DNA of 64,000 bases from Streptococcus sp. 2342 (GCF_013276795.1 NZ_VMLR01000003.1:186001-250000); one strand, 5' to 3'; shown: positions 1-8,652, counted from the stretch's first letter. The notes: a model not told the origin generated them from the sequence alone. A program made the numbers and translations.

Positions 1-648
1 AGTGTAGAGGATAAGTCGATTAGTTTACTTCAACAAGTTAAGGTAATCTATGCGGACATGGATGATATCTTTAGGCAGAGAGAAAGTAAATCTTTGTTTA
101 AAATGATCCTTGTCATTTTGGTAATGAATACTTTGGGAGGAGCTGTTGGAGGTATTTATCACTTTTACTTATTAGACCATACTATCTATCATCTCAGCTA
201 TGCTCAGGCCCTATTTTTAATCGAATGTGTTAGCTTGGGAGGAGCTATTCTTGGTAGCCTAACTCCCCATGATTATTTTGGGAAATGGTCGTTTTCAAGT
301 TTGCTATCGCTCAATGCAATTCTGTTTGTCTTACTTGCTACTGCTAATATTTTAGATTTTTCTCCTCTAGTAGGTGTTGTTTGCTTAGCCTTTGTCATGT
401 ATTTGATGTCGAAATCAATGCCTAAATTAGATACTCTGTTATTGTCTAATTTGAGCGTGGATGTATTAGCTAGAAGTAATAATCTCTTGAGTATGATTTT
501 TTCCCTAACATTACCCTTGGGGATGTCTGTATTTTCCTTCTTAGCTTTGCAAGATATCAGTCTTTGTTGGTGGGTGTTTTTGGTAGTGAGTGTGATAGGG
601 TTGACTTTATCTCTAGAAAAAAGAAGTTTTTCAGGTAAAAAATTTTAA
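1..648 (+). CDS. MFS-type transporter, C-terminal part (cut by window edge)
   Basis: The reading frame is open from base 1 and ends at 648. The ATG at 58 is probably internal, because the codons before it are also open. The visible ~215 residues are very hydrophobic, with about six membrane spans separated by short basic loops and a short lysine-rich tail, like the C-terminal half of a 12-span major facilitator. Such proteins export drugs or small molecules across the cytoplasmic membrane; the substrate cannot be read from this half. Efflux proteins of the macrolide-efflux type are the closest resemblance I recall. It lies directly before a remnant of an unrelated ABC permease, so this spot is a recombination junction. 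Confidence 0.65.
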   Translation, partial: SVEDKSISLLQQVKVIYADMDDIFRQRESKSLFKMILVILVMNTLGGAVGGIYHFYLLDHTIYHLSYAQALFLIECVSLGGAILGSLTPHDYFGKWSFSSLLSLNAILFVLLATANILDFSPLVGVVCLAFVMYLMSKSMPKLDTLLLSNLSVDVLARSNNLLSMIFSLTLPLGMSVFSFLALQDISLCWWVFLVVSVIGLTLSLEKRSFSGKKF

Positions 649-656
649 CCTAGGGG

Positions 657-792
657 AAATCAGGCTTACTAGAAGGTCTTCCAGATTTGATCCGTGTGAC
701 GACTGTGACCTTGATTTCACTTGTTGGTAAAACAGCCATGGCGGGGCAGTTGGAGCTGGCGGTGTTGGTAACGTAGCTATCGCTTATGGATT
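657..792 (+). pseudogene. Remnant of a methionine-type ABC transporter permease (MetI-like 3' end)
   Basis: In one frame from 657 the bases read as the end of a MetI permease (LPDLIRVTTVTLISLVGK, then TAMAG). After one missing base near 741 the next frame continues AVGAGGVGNVAIAYG. That is the conserved EAA-loop and last-helix region of methionine importers. There is no start codon or upstream part, and a BOX element begins at 794 where the C-terminus should end. It is a dead tail fragment left when the rest of the transporter was deleted or replaced by the MFS gene. Confidence 0.6.
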
Positions 793-793
793 T

Positions 794-946
794 ATACTCT
801 TCGAAAATCTCTTCAAACTACGTCAGCTTTGCCTTGCCGTAGGTATATGTAACTGACTTCGTCAGTCTTATCTCCAACCTCAAAACAGTGTTTTGAGCAA
901 CCTGCGGCTAGCTTCCTAGTTTGCTCTTTGATTTTCATTGAGTATT
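794..946 (+). repeat. BOX element, boxA-boxB-boxC
   Basis: Complete pneumococcal BOX repeat. boxA begins with ATACTCTTCGAAAATC, boxB holds the GACTTCGTCAGTC hairpin, and boxC ends TTTGATTTTCATTGAGTA. The terminal sequences are imperfect inverted repeats. It sits in the scar after the permease remnant. Confidence 0.95.
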
Positions 947-996
947 ACAATCCAATTCTTGGGAGATTTCTTGACTAAGTCTTGAGCCATAAATAA

Positions 997-1019
997 AAAG
1001 AGCCGTGCGGCTCTTTTTT
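997..1019. terminator. Bidirectional rho-independent terminator
   Basis: AAAAGAGCC, loop GTGC, GGCTCTTTT, with A and T runs on both sides. It can end the leftward ECF gene and any rightward transcript from the MFS gene. Confidence 0.85.
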
Positions 1020-1024
1020 AGTAA

Positions 1025-1594
1025 TCAGATTTTCTGTGCAAATTTTTTACTCAAGGCTTGTCCAATCAAGGCACCAACTAGGGCTCCAATGACAATACTT
1101 GCGATAAATAGAAGGATGGTTCCAGGATTTGGCGCGACCATGATACGGTCGATATATTCTTGCGATTTTCCTCTTGCTAGAAGGGTTGCCATATAGGCTT
1201 TGGGCGCAATCCACATAAGCAAGATTGGTCCTGATGTACTAAAGGCAAAGAGAATGAAAGAAAGGAAGTTCTTTGTTTTGTCCTTGTATTTTCCTAAATG
1301 AGCTACTCCATCTGCTAGGAGACCACAGATAATTCCAGGAAGGAAGGCGCCGGCACCGTGTTTAGTTCCCAAGAAAAAGAGAGCAATAACAAGGCCGATA
1401 GTGGTAATGGCTCCAAAACGCGGAACTTTTGCGATTAGAATCATATAGACGCTACCGCCGACAAGGGCAGTAAAGGCAGGCGCATAAAACATGTTTCCAG
1501 TTTGGTCAAAGAGATTGCCCAAAAGGACACCAATCCCCATGCAGAGGAAGTAAAGAATTGCAAAAAGCAGTGTAGTTAAGATAGATTTTTTCAT
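1025..1594 (-). CDS. MptD-like putative ECF transporter S component
   Basis: 189 aa with five to six hydrophobic helices and a short basic C-terminus (KKFAQK). The glycine-rich first helix and general layout match the Trep_Strep/MptD family, thought to be substrate-binding S components of energy-coupling factor transporters that share an AT module encoded elsewhere. The substrate is unknown. The ATG at 1594 follows a TCAGGAGACAATTC ribosome site. The gene is single, and the terminator at 997-1019 lies just past its stop. Confidence 0.7.
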   Translation of the reverse strand: MKKSILTTLLFAILYFLCMGIGVLLGNLFDQTGNMFYAPAFTALVGGSVYMILIAKVPRFGAITTIGLVIALFFLGTKHGAGAFLPGIICGLLADGVAHLGKYKDKTKNFLSFILFAFSTSGPILLMWIAPKAYMATLLARGKSQEYIDRIMVAPNPGTILLFIASIVIGALVGALIGQALSKKFAQKI

Positions 1595-1672
1595 GAATTG
1601 TCTCCTGATAATTTTTTCACAATTCTCATTTTACCATGGTTTGGTGGGATTGTAAATGGATACTAGAAGTTT

Positions 1673-1699
1673 TTGAAAACGCTTGAAATATGATATAAT
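1673..1699 (+). promoter_or_regulatory. Promoter with overlapping cre-like site for the yesL-like/hk07/rr07 operon
   Basis: Extended -10 TGATATAAT (-10 hexamer 1694-1699) with TTGAAA 15 bases upstream (1673-1678). The 16 bases at 1673-1688 match the CcpA operator consensus WTGNAANCGNWWNCAW at all but one position. CcpA bound here would cover the -35, suggesting catabolite repression. Confidence 0.55.
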
Positions 1700-1728
1700 A
1701 GTTTCATAGTTATTTTTAGGGGGATATC

Positions 1729-2343
1729 ATGGGTAGATTTTTAGACTTTGTCTTTAATCGTTTCTTTTTAGGGATGATTGCGACAGCCTTCTTTTGGCTA
1801 TTAACATTGGCAGGAGGGATTATCCTTGGTCTAGCGCCGGCTAGTGCCACCTTGATGAGCCTGTATGCAGAACATGGTTATAGCTTTCGGGAATACAGTT
1901 TGAAGGAGGCGTGGTCTCTTTATAAGCAAAATTTTGTCTCAAGCAACCTGATTTTCTATAGCTTTTTAGGTGTGGATTTAGTTTTGGTCTATGGCCTGTA
2001 TCTATTGGTTCAATTACCTAATCAGACCATCGTTCATTTGATTGCGACCTTTTTGAATGTCTTAGTAGTTCCCCTCATCTTTTTGGCCTATACAGTGTCT
2101 TTGAAATTACAAGTTTATTTTGACTTGTCTTATCGAAATAGTCTAAAACTATCCTTGATTGGCATTTTTATGAGTCTAGCAGCTGTGGCCAAGGTTTTTC
2201 TTGGGACAGTGCTACTTGTGGCAATTGGTTACTATATGCCTGCTCTTCTCTTCTTTGTAGGAATTGGGATGTGGCATTTCTTTATCAGTGATATGTTGGA
2301 ACCGGTCTATGAAAGTATCCATGAAAAATTGGCGACAAAATAG
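1729..2343 (+). CDS. YesL-like DUF624 membrane protein
   Basis: 204 aa with about five membrane helices. The N-terminal segment (FLDFVFNRFFLGMIATAFFWLLTLAGG) and the conserved G-x-APASATL stretch are typical of DUF624/YesL. Members usually lie beside YesM/YesN-type two-component systems or sugar ABC transporters, and so does this one. The exact role is unknown. The ATG follows TAGGGGGATATC. The following kinase gene starts 2 bases past this stop, so the pair is translationally coupled. Confidence 0.8.
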   Translation: MGRFLDFVFNRFFLGMIATAFFWLLTLAGGIILGLAPASATLMSLYAEHGYSFREYSLKEAWSLYKQNFVSSNLIFYSFLGVDLVLVYGLYLLVQLPNQTIVHLIATFLNVLVVPLIFLAYTVSLKLQVYFDLSYRNSLKLSLIGIFMSLAAVAKVFLGTVLLVAIGYYMPALLFFVGIGMWHFFISDMLEPVYESIHEKLATK

Positions 2344-2344
2344 A

Positions 2345-3991
2345 ATGAAGCAGTTTTGGCTGCATACGCTTCTAAGAACCTACAGTTCAGTTATGATGAT
2401 TATTATTGCGAGTTTTGCAATTTTACTCTCCTATGCTGACTGGGATTCACGGGAAAAGGAAGCCCAGAGAGTAGCCCAGCGTGTAACTGCTAGAACAGTG
2501 AGTGAAATTGAATATTACCATAGAGAGTCAACCCAGATAGCTCAGGCTTTAGTTGAAAATCAAGCTCGTATTGAGGGAATCTATAAATACTTTAGCCTTA
2601 GCATGCCAGACTATTTTTACTGGCAATTAGAGCGGAAAGCTTCGCCTTATGTATCAGTCTCTCTGCATGAAAATGTTGATGACCTCTATGTTCGAAATGA
2701 TTTTGTAACTGGAGTGGCCATTGTTTTTCAAGATTACAAGGAAGTCTATGTTTCTACTAAAGACAAACGTAGTGGAGAAAAAATCAGGGCTGAGGATTTT
2801 AAACCAGCAGGAAATAGTTTTGCCATTCCGGTGTCTGATCCAGTGTCAGATCAAGATTTAGGAGTGATTTACATCTCCTTGGACCCTGCTGTTTTATACC
2901 ATGCCATTGATAATACTAGAGGTCATACTCCGATGGCAGTAACAGTGACCTCACCTTTTGATACGGAGATTTTTCATATTGGTGAGACAGTTGATAAGGA
3001 GAGTGAAAATTGGCTAGTTGGCTTAACTTCTCATGGTTATCAGGTTCAGGTGGCAGTTCCCAAAAACTTTGTTTTACAAGGAACGGTGACCAGCTCTGCT
3101 TTGATTGTGGGCTTGAGCCTTCTCTTTATTGTCATTCTTTATCTGACTTTGAGGCAGACCTTTGCTAATTACCAAAAGCAGGTAGTGGATTTGGTGGATT
3201 CCATTCAAGTCATTGCTCAAGGCGAAGAGGGTCGTCGGATTGACATTTCCGAGAAAGATCAGGAATTGCTCCTAATCGCAGAGACTACTAATGATATGTT
3301 GGATCGATTGGAAAAGAACATCCATGATATTTACCAGTTAGAGCTTAGTCAAAAAGATGCCAATATGCGGGCCTTGCAGGCGCAAATCAATCCTCATTTC
3401 ATGTATAATACGCTGGAATTCTTGCGCATGTATGCAGTTATGCAGAGTCAAGACGAGTTGGCGGATATCATTTATGAGTTTAGTAGTCTCTTGCGTAACA
3501 ATATTTCTGACGAAAGAGAAACTCTCCTCAAACAGGAATTAGAATTTTGCCGTAAATACAGCTATCTCTGCATGGTTCGCTATCCCAAGTCCATTGCCTA
3601 TGGTTTCAAGATAGATTCAGAGTTAGAGAATATGAAGATTCCCAAGTTTACCTTGCAACCGCTGGTAGAAAACTATTTCGCGCATGGTGTTGACCACAGG
3701 AGGACAGATAATGTGATTAGCATCAAGGCTCTTAAACAGGATGGGTTTGTGGAAATTTTGGTGGTCGATAATGGTAGAGGAATGTCGGCTGAAAAACTGG
3801 CAAGTATTCGAGAAAAATTAAGTCAGAGACATTTTGAACACCAAGCCAGCTACAGTGATCAAAGGCAGTCTATCGGGATTGTCAATGTCCATGAGCGTTT
3901 TGTGCTCTATTTTGGGGATCGATATGCTATTACTATAGATTCTGCAGAGCAAGCAGGTGTTCAGTATCGTATTACAATTCAAGATGAGTAG
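2345..3991 (+). CDS. hk07: Sensor histidine kinase of the YesM/LytS type (HK07)
   Basis: 548 aa from the ATG at 2345; longer frames reach back into the upstream gene. An N-terminal membrane helix (~13-35) is followed by an extracellular sensor of ~225 residues, a second helix (~255-278), a HAMP-like linker, and a His_kinase domain with QAQINPHFMYNTLEFLRM, where His351 is the predicted phosphorylation site. The HATPase domain has QPLVENYFAHG and DNGRGM. This class usually senses sugars or cell-wall signals and phosphorylates an AraC-type regulator, which follows 12 bases downstream. In pneumococcus this pair is known as TCS07. Confidence 0.92.
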   Translation: MKQFWLHTLLRTYSSVMMIIIASFAILLSYADWDSREKEAQRVAQRVTARTVSEIEYYHRESTQIAQALVENQARIEGIYKYFSLSMPDYFYWQLERKASPYVSVSLHENVDDLYVRNDFVTGVAIVFQDYKEVYVSTKDKRSGEKIRAEDFKPAGNSFAIPVSDPVSDQDLGVIYISLDPAVLYHAIDNTRGHTPMAVTVTSPFDTEIFHIGETVDKESENWLVGLTSHGYQVQVAVPKNFVLQGTVTSSALIVGLSLLFIVILYLTLRQTFANYQKQVVDLVDSIQVIAQGEEGRRIDISEKDQELLLIAETTNDMLDRLEKNIHDIYQLELSQKDANMRALQAQINPHFMYNTLEFLRMYAVMQSQDELADIIYEFSSLLRNNISDERETLLKQELEFCRKYSYLCMVRYPKSIAYGFKIDSELENMKIPKFTLQPLVENYFAHGVDHRRTDNVISIKALKQDGFVEILVVDNGRGMSAEKLASIREKLSQRHFEHQASYSDQRQSIGIVNVHERFVLYFGDRYAITIDSAEQAGVQYRITIQDE

Positions 3992-4002
3992 AAAGGGAGA
4001 AG

Positions 4003-5289
4003 ATGTATAAAGTATTATTAGTAGATGATGAGTACATGGTGACAGAAGGTCTGAAACGTTTGATTCCCTTTGATAAGTGGGATATGGAGGTCGTCGCAAC
4101 AGCCAGTCATGCCGATGAAGCCCTAGAATATGTTCAGGAAAATCCTGTCGATGTGGTCATTTCCGATGTCAATATGCCCGACAAAACAGGGCTTGATATG
4201 ATTCGAGAGATGAAAGAAATCTTACCAGATGCTGCCTATATCCTGCTGTCAGGTTATCAGGAGTTTGATTATGTAAAAAGAGCTATGAACCTTAGTGTGG
4301 TGGACTATCTGGTTAAGCCTGTTGATAAGGTAGAGCTAGGAAATCTGCTGGAGAAGATTGCAGGTCAGCTCGGCGAGAGAGGTAAGAAAAGTCAGACCCT
4401 CAGTCAAGATTTAGACGATGCTGGATTTGTTAGTTATTTAGGTGGTAAGGAGAATTGGTGGATAGGTCTTTCAAAGGAAAAACAGGGCTCCTTCACTATT
4501 CCCTACTATGTCTTGGGTCAAGATTGGCAGATTTTCATTTCTGACCAACCCCTAGATGGTTTGGTCGTTACACCTTTTGAAGCTCCTTATCAAGAACACT
4601 TTGAACGCTGGAAGCTGAATGCTGAGAAAGCCCTCTTTTACGGCTCTGTAAATCTACAGCAGTCTCAGAGTCTCTTTGCCTACTACGAACCGATTTATAG
4701 GGTTATCATTCAGGGGAATCTCAATCAAATCGTGGAAGAATTGAACCTTTTGGAGAAGGTGGTTCTTGAAAATACACCGCGTGTTCCGATTACCAAACAG
4801 CTTTTTATCCAGTTTGTCATGGATGTCTTTCACTTGTTTGAACATCTCAAAGCTGATGATATGACGGACATTGTCAAAACCATTCATGCTATTCAATCCT
4901 TCGATGAATTGGTTTCTTATATCAAGGAAACTCTGACCAGCTTTTTCGGTCAATACCGTATGAATGAAAATGTGGTCAGTGTGCTGGAAGTCATTGGTCG
5001 TGATTACCAAAAGGAGCTGTCCCTCAAGGATATCAGTAAGGCCCTCTTTATCAATCCTGTCTATCTAGGACAGTTGATTAAGCGTGAAACCGATTCGACC
5101 TTTGCAGAGTTACTAAACAAACAACGTATTAAGGCTGCCCAGCAGCTCTTGCTTTCGACTAGTGATAGTATCGAAGATATTTGTTATGCTGTTGGTTACA
5201 GTAACCTTGGATATTTCTATAAAGTGTTCCGAAAATTGTGCGGAAAATCGCCAAAAGCTTACCGAAAACAGGTAGAAACGATACTATAA
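4003..5289 (+). CDS. rr07: AraC-type response regulator (RR07, YesN-like)
   Basis: 428 aa. The receiver domain (1-120) has the acidic pocket VDDE, phosphoacceptor Asp55 in VISDVNMPD, and Lys105 in VKPVD. A middle region of ~200 residues has no motif I recognise. The C-terminal ~100 residues form a double helix-turn-helix AraC domain (LSLKDISKALFINPVYLGQLIKRE, and GYSNLGYFYKVFRKLCGKSPKAYR). It is the partner of the preceding kinase and acts as a cytoplasmic transcription activator. The RBS AAAGGGAGAAG lies just before the ATG. Confidence 0.93.
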   Translation: MYKVLLVDDEYMVTEGLKRLIPFDKWDMEVVATASHADEALEYVQENPVDVVISDVNMPDKTGLDMIREMKEILPDAAYILLSGYQEFDYVKRAMNLSVVDYLVKPVDKVELGNLLEKIAGQLGERGKKSQTLSQDLDDAGFVSYLGGKENWWIGLSKEKQGSFTIPYYVLGQDWQIFISDQPLDGLVVTPFEAPYQEHFERWKLNAEKALFYGSVNLQQSQSLFAYYEPIYRVIIQGNLNQIVEELNLLEKVVLENTPRVPITKQLFIQFVMDVFHLFEHLKADDMTDIVKTIHAIQSFDELVSYIKETLTSFFGQYRMNENVVSVLEVIGRDYQKELSLKDISKALFINPVYLGQLIKRETDSTFAELLNKQRIKAAQQLLLSTSDSIEDICYAVGYSNLGYFYKVFRKLCGKSPKAYRKQVETIL

Positions 5290-5292
5290 GAT

Positions 5293-5321
5293 TTGTATTC
5301 CTTTGCAAAAAGTGCTATAAT
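5293..5321 (+). promoter_or_regulatory. Promoter of the 177-aa membrane protein gene
   Basis: TTGTAT (5293-5298), 17-base spacer, TGCTATAAT extended -10 (hexamer 5316-5321). It starts right after the rr07 stop, so the next gene is a separate unit. Confidence 0.65.
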
Positions 5322-5349
5322 ATGAATAATATTATTAGGAGGTTCTATC

Positions 5350-5883
5350 ATGAAAAAGAAACCGATTTATCTATGGGTCTTGTTAATCTTGTCTGCCCTT
5401 ATTTCAGCAATGTCTCTGTTTGGAATGTTGAGTCCCTTACCTAGCAAAGAAGCTCTTCGTGCCGCTCAGAAACAAGTTGCAGGGGTCAGTGCTCAGCAAT
5501 TAGAAGACCAGCTTAATTACAACTATGGAGTAGCAGAAGCGTATCATTCTATTTTTAATATGGCCTTGATTGTGCTATCTGCTATTTTAGTGGTCGTAGC
5601 GATTGTCTTCCTTATTCGTAAGAATTTGCAATATGCAAACTATACTTACGTTGGCTATGTTTTGTTAGCTATTATCGGTTCGATTTATGGCTATGTTGGT
5701 TTACAGGACGCTGTGCAGTTGGTTCAAGATGAGACCATGCGTTTGACAATGAGTATTGGTTCAAAAGCTGTCAGCATTTTCTATATCGTCATCAATATTC
5801 TCTTCCTAGCTCTTGTCTTCTATAAGATGTGGCGACAACAGAAAGCCTTGGCAGAAGAAGAGGAAGCAGAAAATCTTGCCTAA
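5350..5883 (+). CDS. Hypothetical four-helix membrane protein
   Basis: 177 aa. Helix 1 (~8-28) is followed by an extracellular segment of ~45 residues rich in Gln/Ala (AAQKQVAGVSAQQLEDQLNY). Three more helices follow (~68-88, ~97-116, ~135-157), then a cytosolic acidic tail EEEEAEN. I do not recognise the family. RBS TTAGGAGGTTC. It has its own promoter and terminator (5892-5932), so it is monocistronic. Its position after TCS07 is conserved in pneumococcus as far as I recall, but no function follows from that. Confidence 0.75.
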   Translation: MKKKPIYLWVLLILSALISAMSLFGMLSPLPSKEALRAAQKQVAGVSAQQLEDQLNYNYGVAEAYHSIFNMALIVLSAILVVVAIVFLIRKNLQYANYTYVGYVLLAIIGSIYGYVGLQDAVQLVQDETMRLTMSIGSKAVSIFYIVINILFLALVFYKMWRQQKALAEEEEAENLA

Positions 5884-5891
5884 GTATTGAC

Positions 5892-5932
5892 AAAAAAGAA
5901 CTATCAAGATACAATCTTGGTAGTTCTTTTTC
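5892..5932 (+). terminator. Rho-independent terminator
   Basis: AAAAAGAACTATCAAGAT / ATCTTGGTAGTTCTTTTT, a stem of about 15 pairs with a T run. Confidence 0.88.
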
Positions 5933-5960
5933 GATTAAAAATAAAATCATGGAGGTACAT

Positions 5961-6431
5961 ATGAAGACAATTTCTTTAGTTTATATTAGTTTGAGTGGCA
6001 ACACTGAAAGTTTTGTGACGCGCTTGAAAGATTATCTCTTGTCCCAGTACGAGGGAATTGAGGTTCAAAAGATTCATATCAAGGATTTGGTCAAGGAAGG
6101 TAAAAATTTCTATGAGATGGACCATCCCTATGTCGCTTTTTTGCCGACCTATCTCGAAGGTGGGAATGGCGTGGATAACGGAGATGTTGAGATCTTGACG
6201 ACACCCGTTGGGGATTTTATCGCCTATGGTGACAATGCTAGCAAGTGTTTTGGTGTGGTTGGTTCAGGAAATCGTAACTTTAATAATCAATACTGTCTGA
6301 CAGCCAAGCAATACAGTCAACGTTTTGGTTTCCCTGTATTGGCTGATTTTGAAATGCGAGGCATGCTGGAAGATATCAAACATGTCGCAGCTATTATCGC
6401 AGATTTGTATGAGTTGGAAAGGGAGAATTAA
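5961..6431 (+). CDS. nrdI: NrdI flavodoxin-like protein
   Basis: 156 aa from the ATG at 5961, chosen because GGAGG lies 5 bases before it; the frame is open further up only across the terminator. The flavin-binding loop SLSGNTESF and the GSGNRNFNNQYC region are characteristic. NrdI is a flavoprotein that supplies oxidant to assemble the dimanganese-tyrosyl radical cofactor of class Ib ribonucleotide reductase (NrdF). The nrdE/F/H genes are not in this window, so this copy stands alone between terminators. Confidence 0.92.
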   Translation: MKTISLVYISLSGNTESFVTRLKDYLLSQYEGIEVQKIHIKDLVKEGKNFYEMDHPYVAFLPTYLEGGNGVDNGDVEILTTPVGDFIAYGDNASKCFGVVGSGNRNFNNQYCLTAKQYSQRFGFPVLADFEMRGMLEDIKHVAAIIADLYELEREN

Positions 6432-6499
6432 AGTCAATATAAGAGGCGCTTGGGATTTGCTAGCTGTTTTTTGAGTATAAACAGTCTTTGAGAACGTAA

Positions 6500-6545
6500 A
6501 AAAGCATAAGTTCAGGTCTTCAAAACCTTGTTCTTATGCTTTTTA
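6500..6545 (+). terminator. Rho-independent terminator after nrdI
   Basis: AAAAAGCATAAG ... CTTATGCTTTTT stem with an 18-base, partly paired apex. Confidence 0.85.
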
Positions 6546-6587
6546 TCATAGAAATATTTGCTGCATTTTCTCTTGAAATGAAACCTT

Positions 6588-6692
6588 ATACTCAATGAAA
6601 ATCAAAGAGCAAACTAGGAAACTAGCCGCAGGCTGTACTTGAGTACGGCAAGGCGACGTTGACGTGGTTTGAATTTGATTTGCGAAGAGTAT
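6588..6692 (-). repeat. BOX element, boxA-boxC form (reverse orientation)
   Basis: Begins ATACTCAATGAAAATCAAAG (complement of boxC) and ends GCGAAGAGTAT (complement of boxA). boxB is absent. It lies between convergent nrdI and the Nramp-like gene. Confidence 0.92.
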
Positions 6693-6715
6693 TATCTTCA
6701 TCTCGCGCTTGTCAG

Positions 6716-7978
6716 TTAACCTGCTTTTCCGATTGCGAGTGCGTAGATAAAGAAGATGGCGAAGCCAAAGAGGAAAATCAATCCTGCAATGGCAAGGTGT
6801 TTGAGCCAAGAAGGAAGATGTTTGTTTTCACGCGTTACCAAGGCGTAATTCAAAAGAGCAAAGAAAGGTGTTGTCAGGAAAGAGCCAATCATGGCAAAGC
6901 GGAGCATGGTTGACACCTGACCAGAGAAGAACTTGATAATGACGATACCGATGATAGCAGTAATGGTCATCCAGATATTCAAAGATTTACGATTGTCTTC
7001 TTTTTGACTGATTAGCAGTCGGAGAGATTCCTGATTGACACGAGAATAGCCATCAATAACAGTGATAACTGTTCCAAAGATACACAGGAAAGCAATAAAG
7101 GTAATCAAGTAACGGGACCATTCGCCAAGAACAGAGGCATACATGCCCACGAATTGAGAGATGTATTTGGCCGAAGCAGCTTCAACCGCCTGCCCTGTAG
7201 GATACTGAATCAGTGCTCCCAGTGCTACAAAGAAGACGGCTAGGATAGCTGTTCCAATATAACCAGTGTTAAAGTCAAACAGAGCGTCTTCTGTGTTAAA
7301 GTTGACGGTCTTTCTCTTTTCAGCTGACCAAAGTGAATTGATAGCTGAAATTTCAATAGGAGCCGGCATCCATCCTAGGAGGGAGACGATGAAGGGCAGA
7401 GCTGCCATTTGCCAAGGTGTCTTCTCGACAAAATCAGAACTGTATTCTGGATGCTTGACCGCTGCGATGATAACTGCAAGAACAGTCGCAATGGTTAAGG
7501 CAGACATAATCCATTTGACCATACCATCTAAGAGTTTGTAGCCTCCAAAGAGTAGCATAGCCCAAATGACTGCAACGAGAATGAGGGACCACTGAGTGAT
7601 GCTAAGACCGATCATTGGGAAGGCGCTGGCGATGATAGCTGAGCACAGAATGGCGACACCAGCTGTGTTGACCATAGCCGAAAAAACATTGAGGATAAAG
7701 AAAATCCAGAGATAGAGTTTTCCTTTTTCGGCATAACCTTCAACCAAAGTCTTTCCAGTATCAGCTGTGTATTCAGCACCAAAACGGAAAAATGGATATT
7801 TAAAGACATTGGCTAAGATGACCAAGAGAAGTAGAGACCAACCGTAAGAACCGCCAGCTTGAGTGGAAGATACAATGTGGGAACCTCCAACAGCGGCAGT
7901 TGCCATTAGGATTCCAGGTCCCATTGCTTTTAGCTTGCTTGCCCAGGTTGATTGATTTAAGGAAATAGCTTGTGACAT
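6716..7978 (-). CDS. Nramp-related membrane carrier lacking the canonical metal-site residues
   Basis: 420 aa with about eleven membrane helices in the Nramp/LeuT-like order. The first helix begins GPGILMATAAVGGSH, where classical Mn/Fe Nramp carriers have a DPGN metal site. Helix 6 has GWMPAPIEISA, where they have MPH. It is therefore a divergent member that may move another cation or solute, as some Nramp-related Mg and Al carriers do. Located in the cytoplasmic membrane. The ATG at 7978 follows AAAAAGGAGTATTTATC. No obvious partner gene is adjacent. Confidence 0.7.
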   Translation of the reverse strand: MSQAISLNQSTWASKLKAMGPGILMATAAVGGSHIVSSTQAGGSYGWSLLLLVILANVFKYPFFRFGAEYTADTGKTLVEGYAEKGKLYLWIFFILNVFSAMVNTAGVAILCSAIIASAFPMIGLSITQWSLILVAVIWAMLLFGGYKLLDGMVKWIMSALTIATVLAVIIAAVKHPEYSSDFVEKTPWQMAALPFIVSLLGWMPAPIEISAINSLWSAEKRKTVNFNTEDALFDFNTGYIGTAILAVFFVALGALIQYPTGQAVEAASAKYISQFVGMYASVLGEWSRYLITFIAFLCIFGTVITVIDGYSRVNQESLRLLISQKEDNRKSLNIWMTITAIIGIVIIKFFSGQVSTMLRFAMIGSFLTTPFFALLNYALVTRENKHLPSWLKHLAIAGLIFLFGFAIFFIYALAIGKAG

Positions 7979-8152
7979 GATAAATACTCCTTTTTGAATT
8001 TTCAGAATAATCTGGATATGTAATCTATATTCTACAAAAAACTTTGGGAAAATGCAAGAATATTTTGAAAAAAGATAGAAAATTACAGAAAATTTACAAA
8101 GAAGATCTGAAAATAACTGCTATGATAGTAAGGTACAGCAGGATAAAGAAAA

Positions 8153-8175
8153 ACCGAGAAGTTTCTTTCTCGGAT
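8153..8175 (-). terminator. Terminator of the LytTR/DUF3021 operon
   Basis: On the minus strand CCGAGAAAGAAACTTCTCGG is followed by TTTTTC, just past the DUF3021 stop. Confidence 0.75.
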
Positions 8176-8193
8176 TTGCTTATTATGAGGTTC

Positions 8194-8652
8194 TTACTTT
8201 CTATGCTCCAAGAGTTGATTGATGTGATCCACTTTTTTAGCTTCTTTTTTATAAAGAATAGCCCAGATGATGAGGTAGACAATTGCAAACTCGATAATGA
8301 GCTGGAGATAGAAGAACCAGTGGAAGGGGAACCAACCTGCTAGGGTTGCTAGTGGGACAAAGCCAGCCAGCATAAGGAAGAAATGAGTCAGAGTGGCACG
8401 AAGCATGCTCCAGTCACGGCTGAATAATCGTTTACCAAAGTTGAAGAGAATACCGATGGCTGCCCAGATAAGAGTACAGTAGAGCAAGACCAGGGCACCG
8501 TGAACCTGATGTTGAGCCATCACTTGGCCGATGATAGAGTAGGGATTTAGTGGTGCGTAGATACTCGGTGCATAAATGAGTGAAAAGATGATAGAGAGGA
8601 TGAGGCCGATAAGAACACCGGTGGCTGCGTCGTGAAATACTTGTTTTTTCAT
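8194..8652 (-). CDS. DUF3021 family four-helix membrane protein
   Basis: 152 aa with four predicted helices (~10-30, ~48-70, ~83-106, ~112-133) and a basic C-terminus. Its start overlaps the stop of the LytTR gene by 4 bases (ATGA), so the two are co-translated. Paired LytTR regulator plus membrane protein units are known in streptococci as LytTR regulatory systems (for example HdrRM and BrsRM), where the membrane protein inhibits the regulator. I infer the same arrangement here; DUF3021 itself has no defined biochemical activity known to me. Confidence 0.78.
   Translation of the reverse strand: MKKQVFHDAATGVLIGLILSIIFSLIYAPSIYAPLNPYSIIGQVMAQHQVHGALVLLYCTLIWAAIGILFNFGKRLFSRDWSMLRATLTHFFLMLAGFVPLATLAGWFPFHWFFYLQLIIEFAIVYLIIWAILYKKEAKKVDHINQLLEHRK

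Noticed and set aside
1005-1196. 63-codon plus-strand frame near 1 kb
   Set aside because: Antisense shadow of the MptD-like gene and the terminator.
2264-2344. Longer N-terminus for the histidine kinase
   Set aside because: The extra 27 codons overlap the YesL-like gene in another frame; the ATG at 2345 directly precedes the hydrophobic segment.
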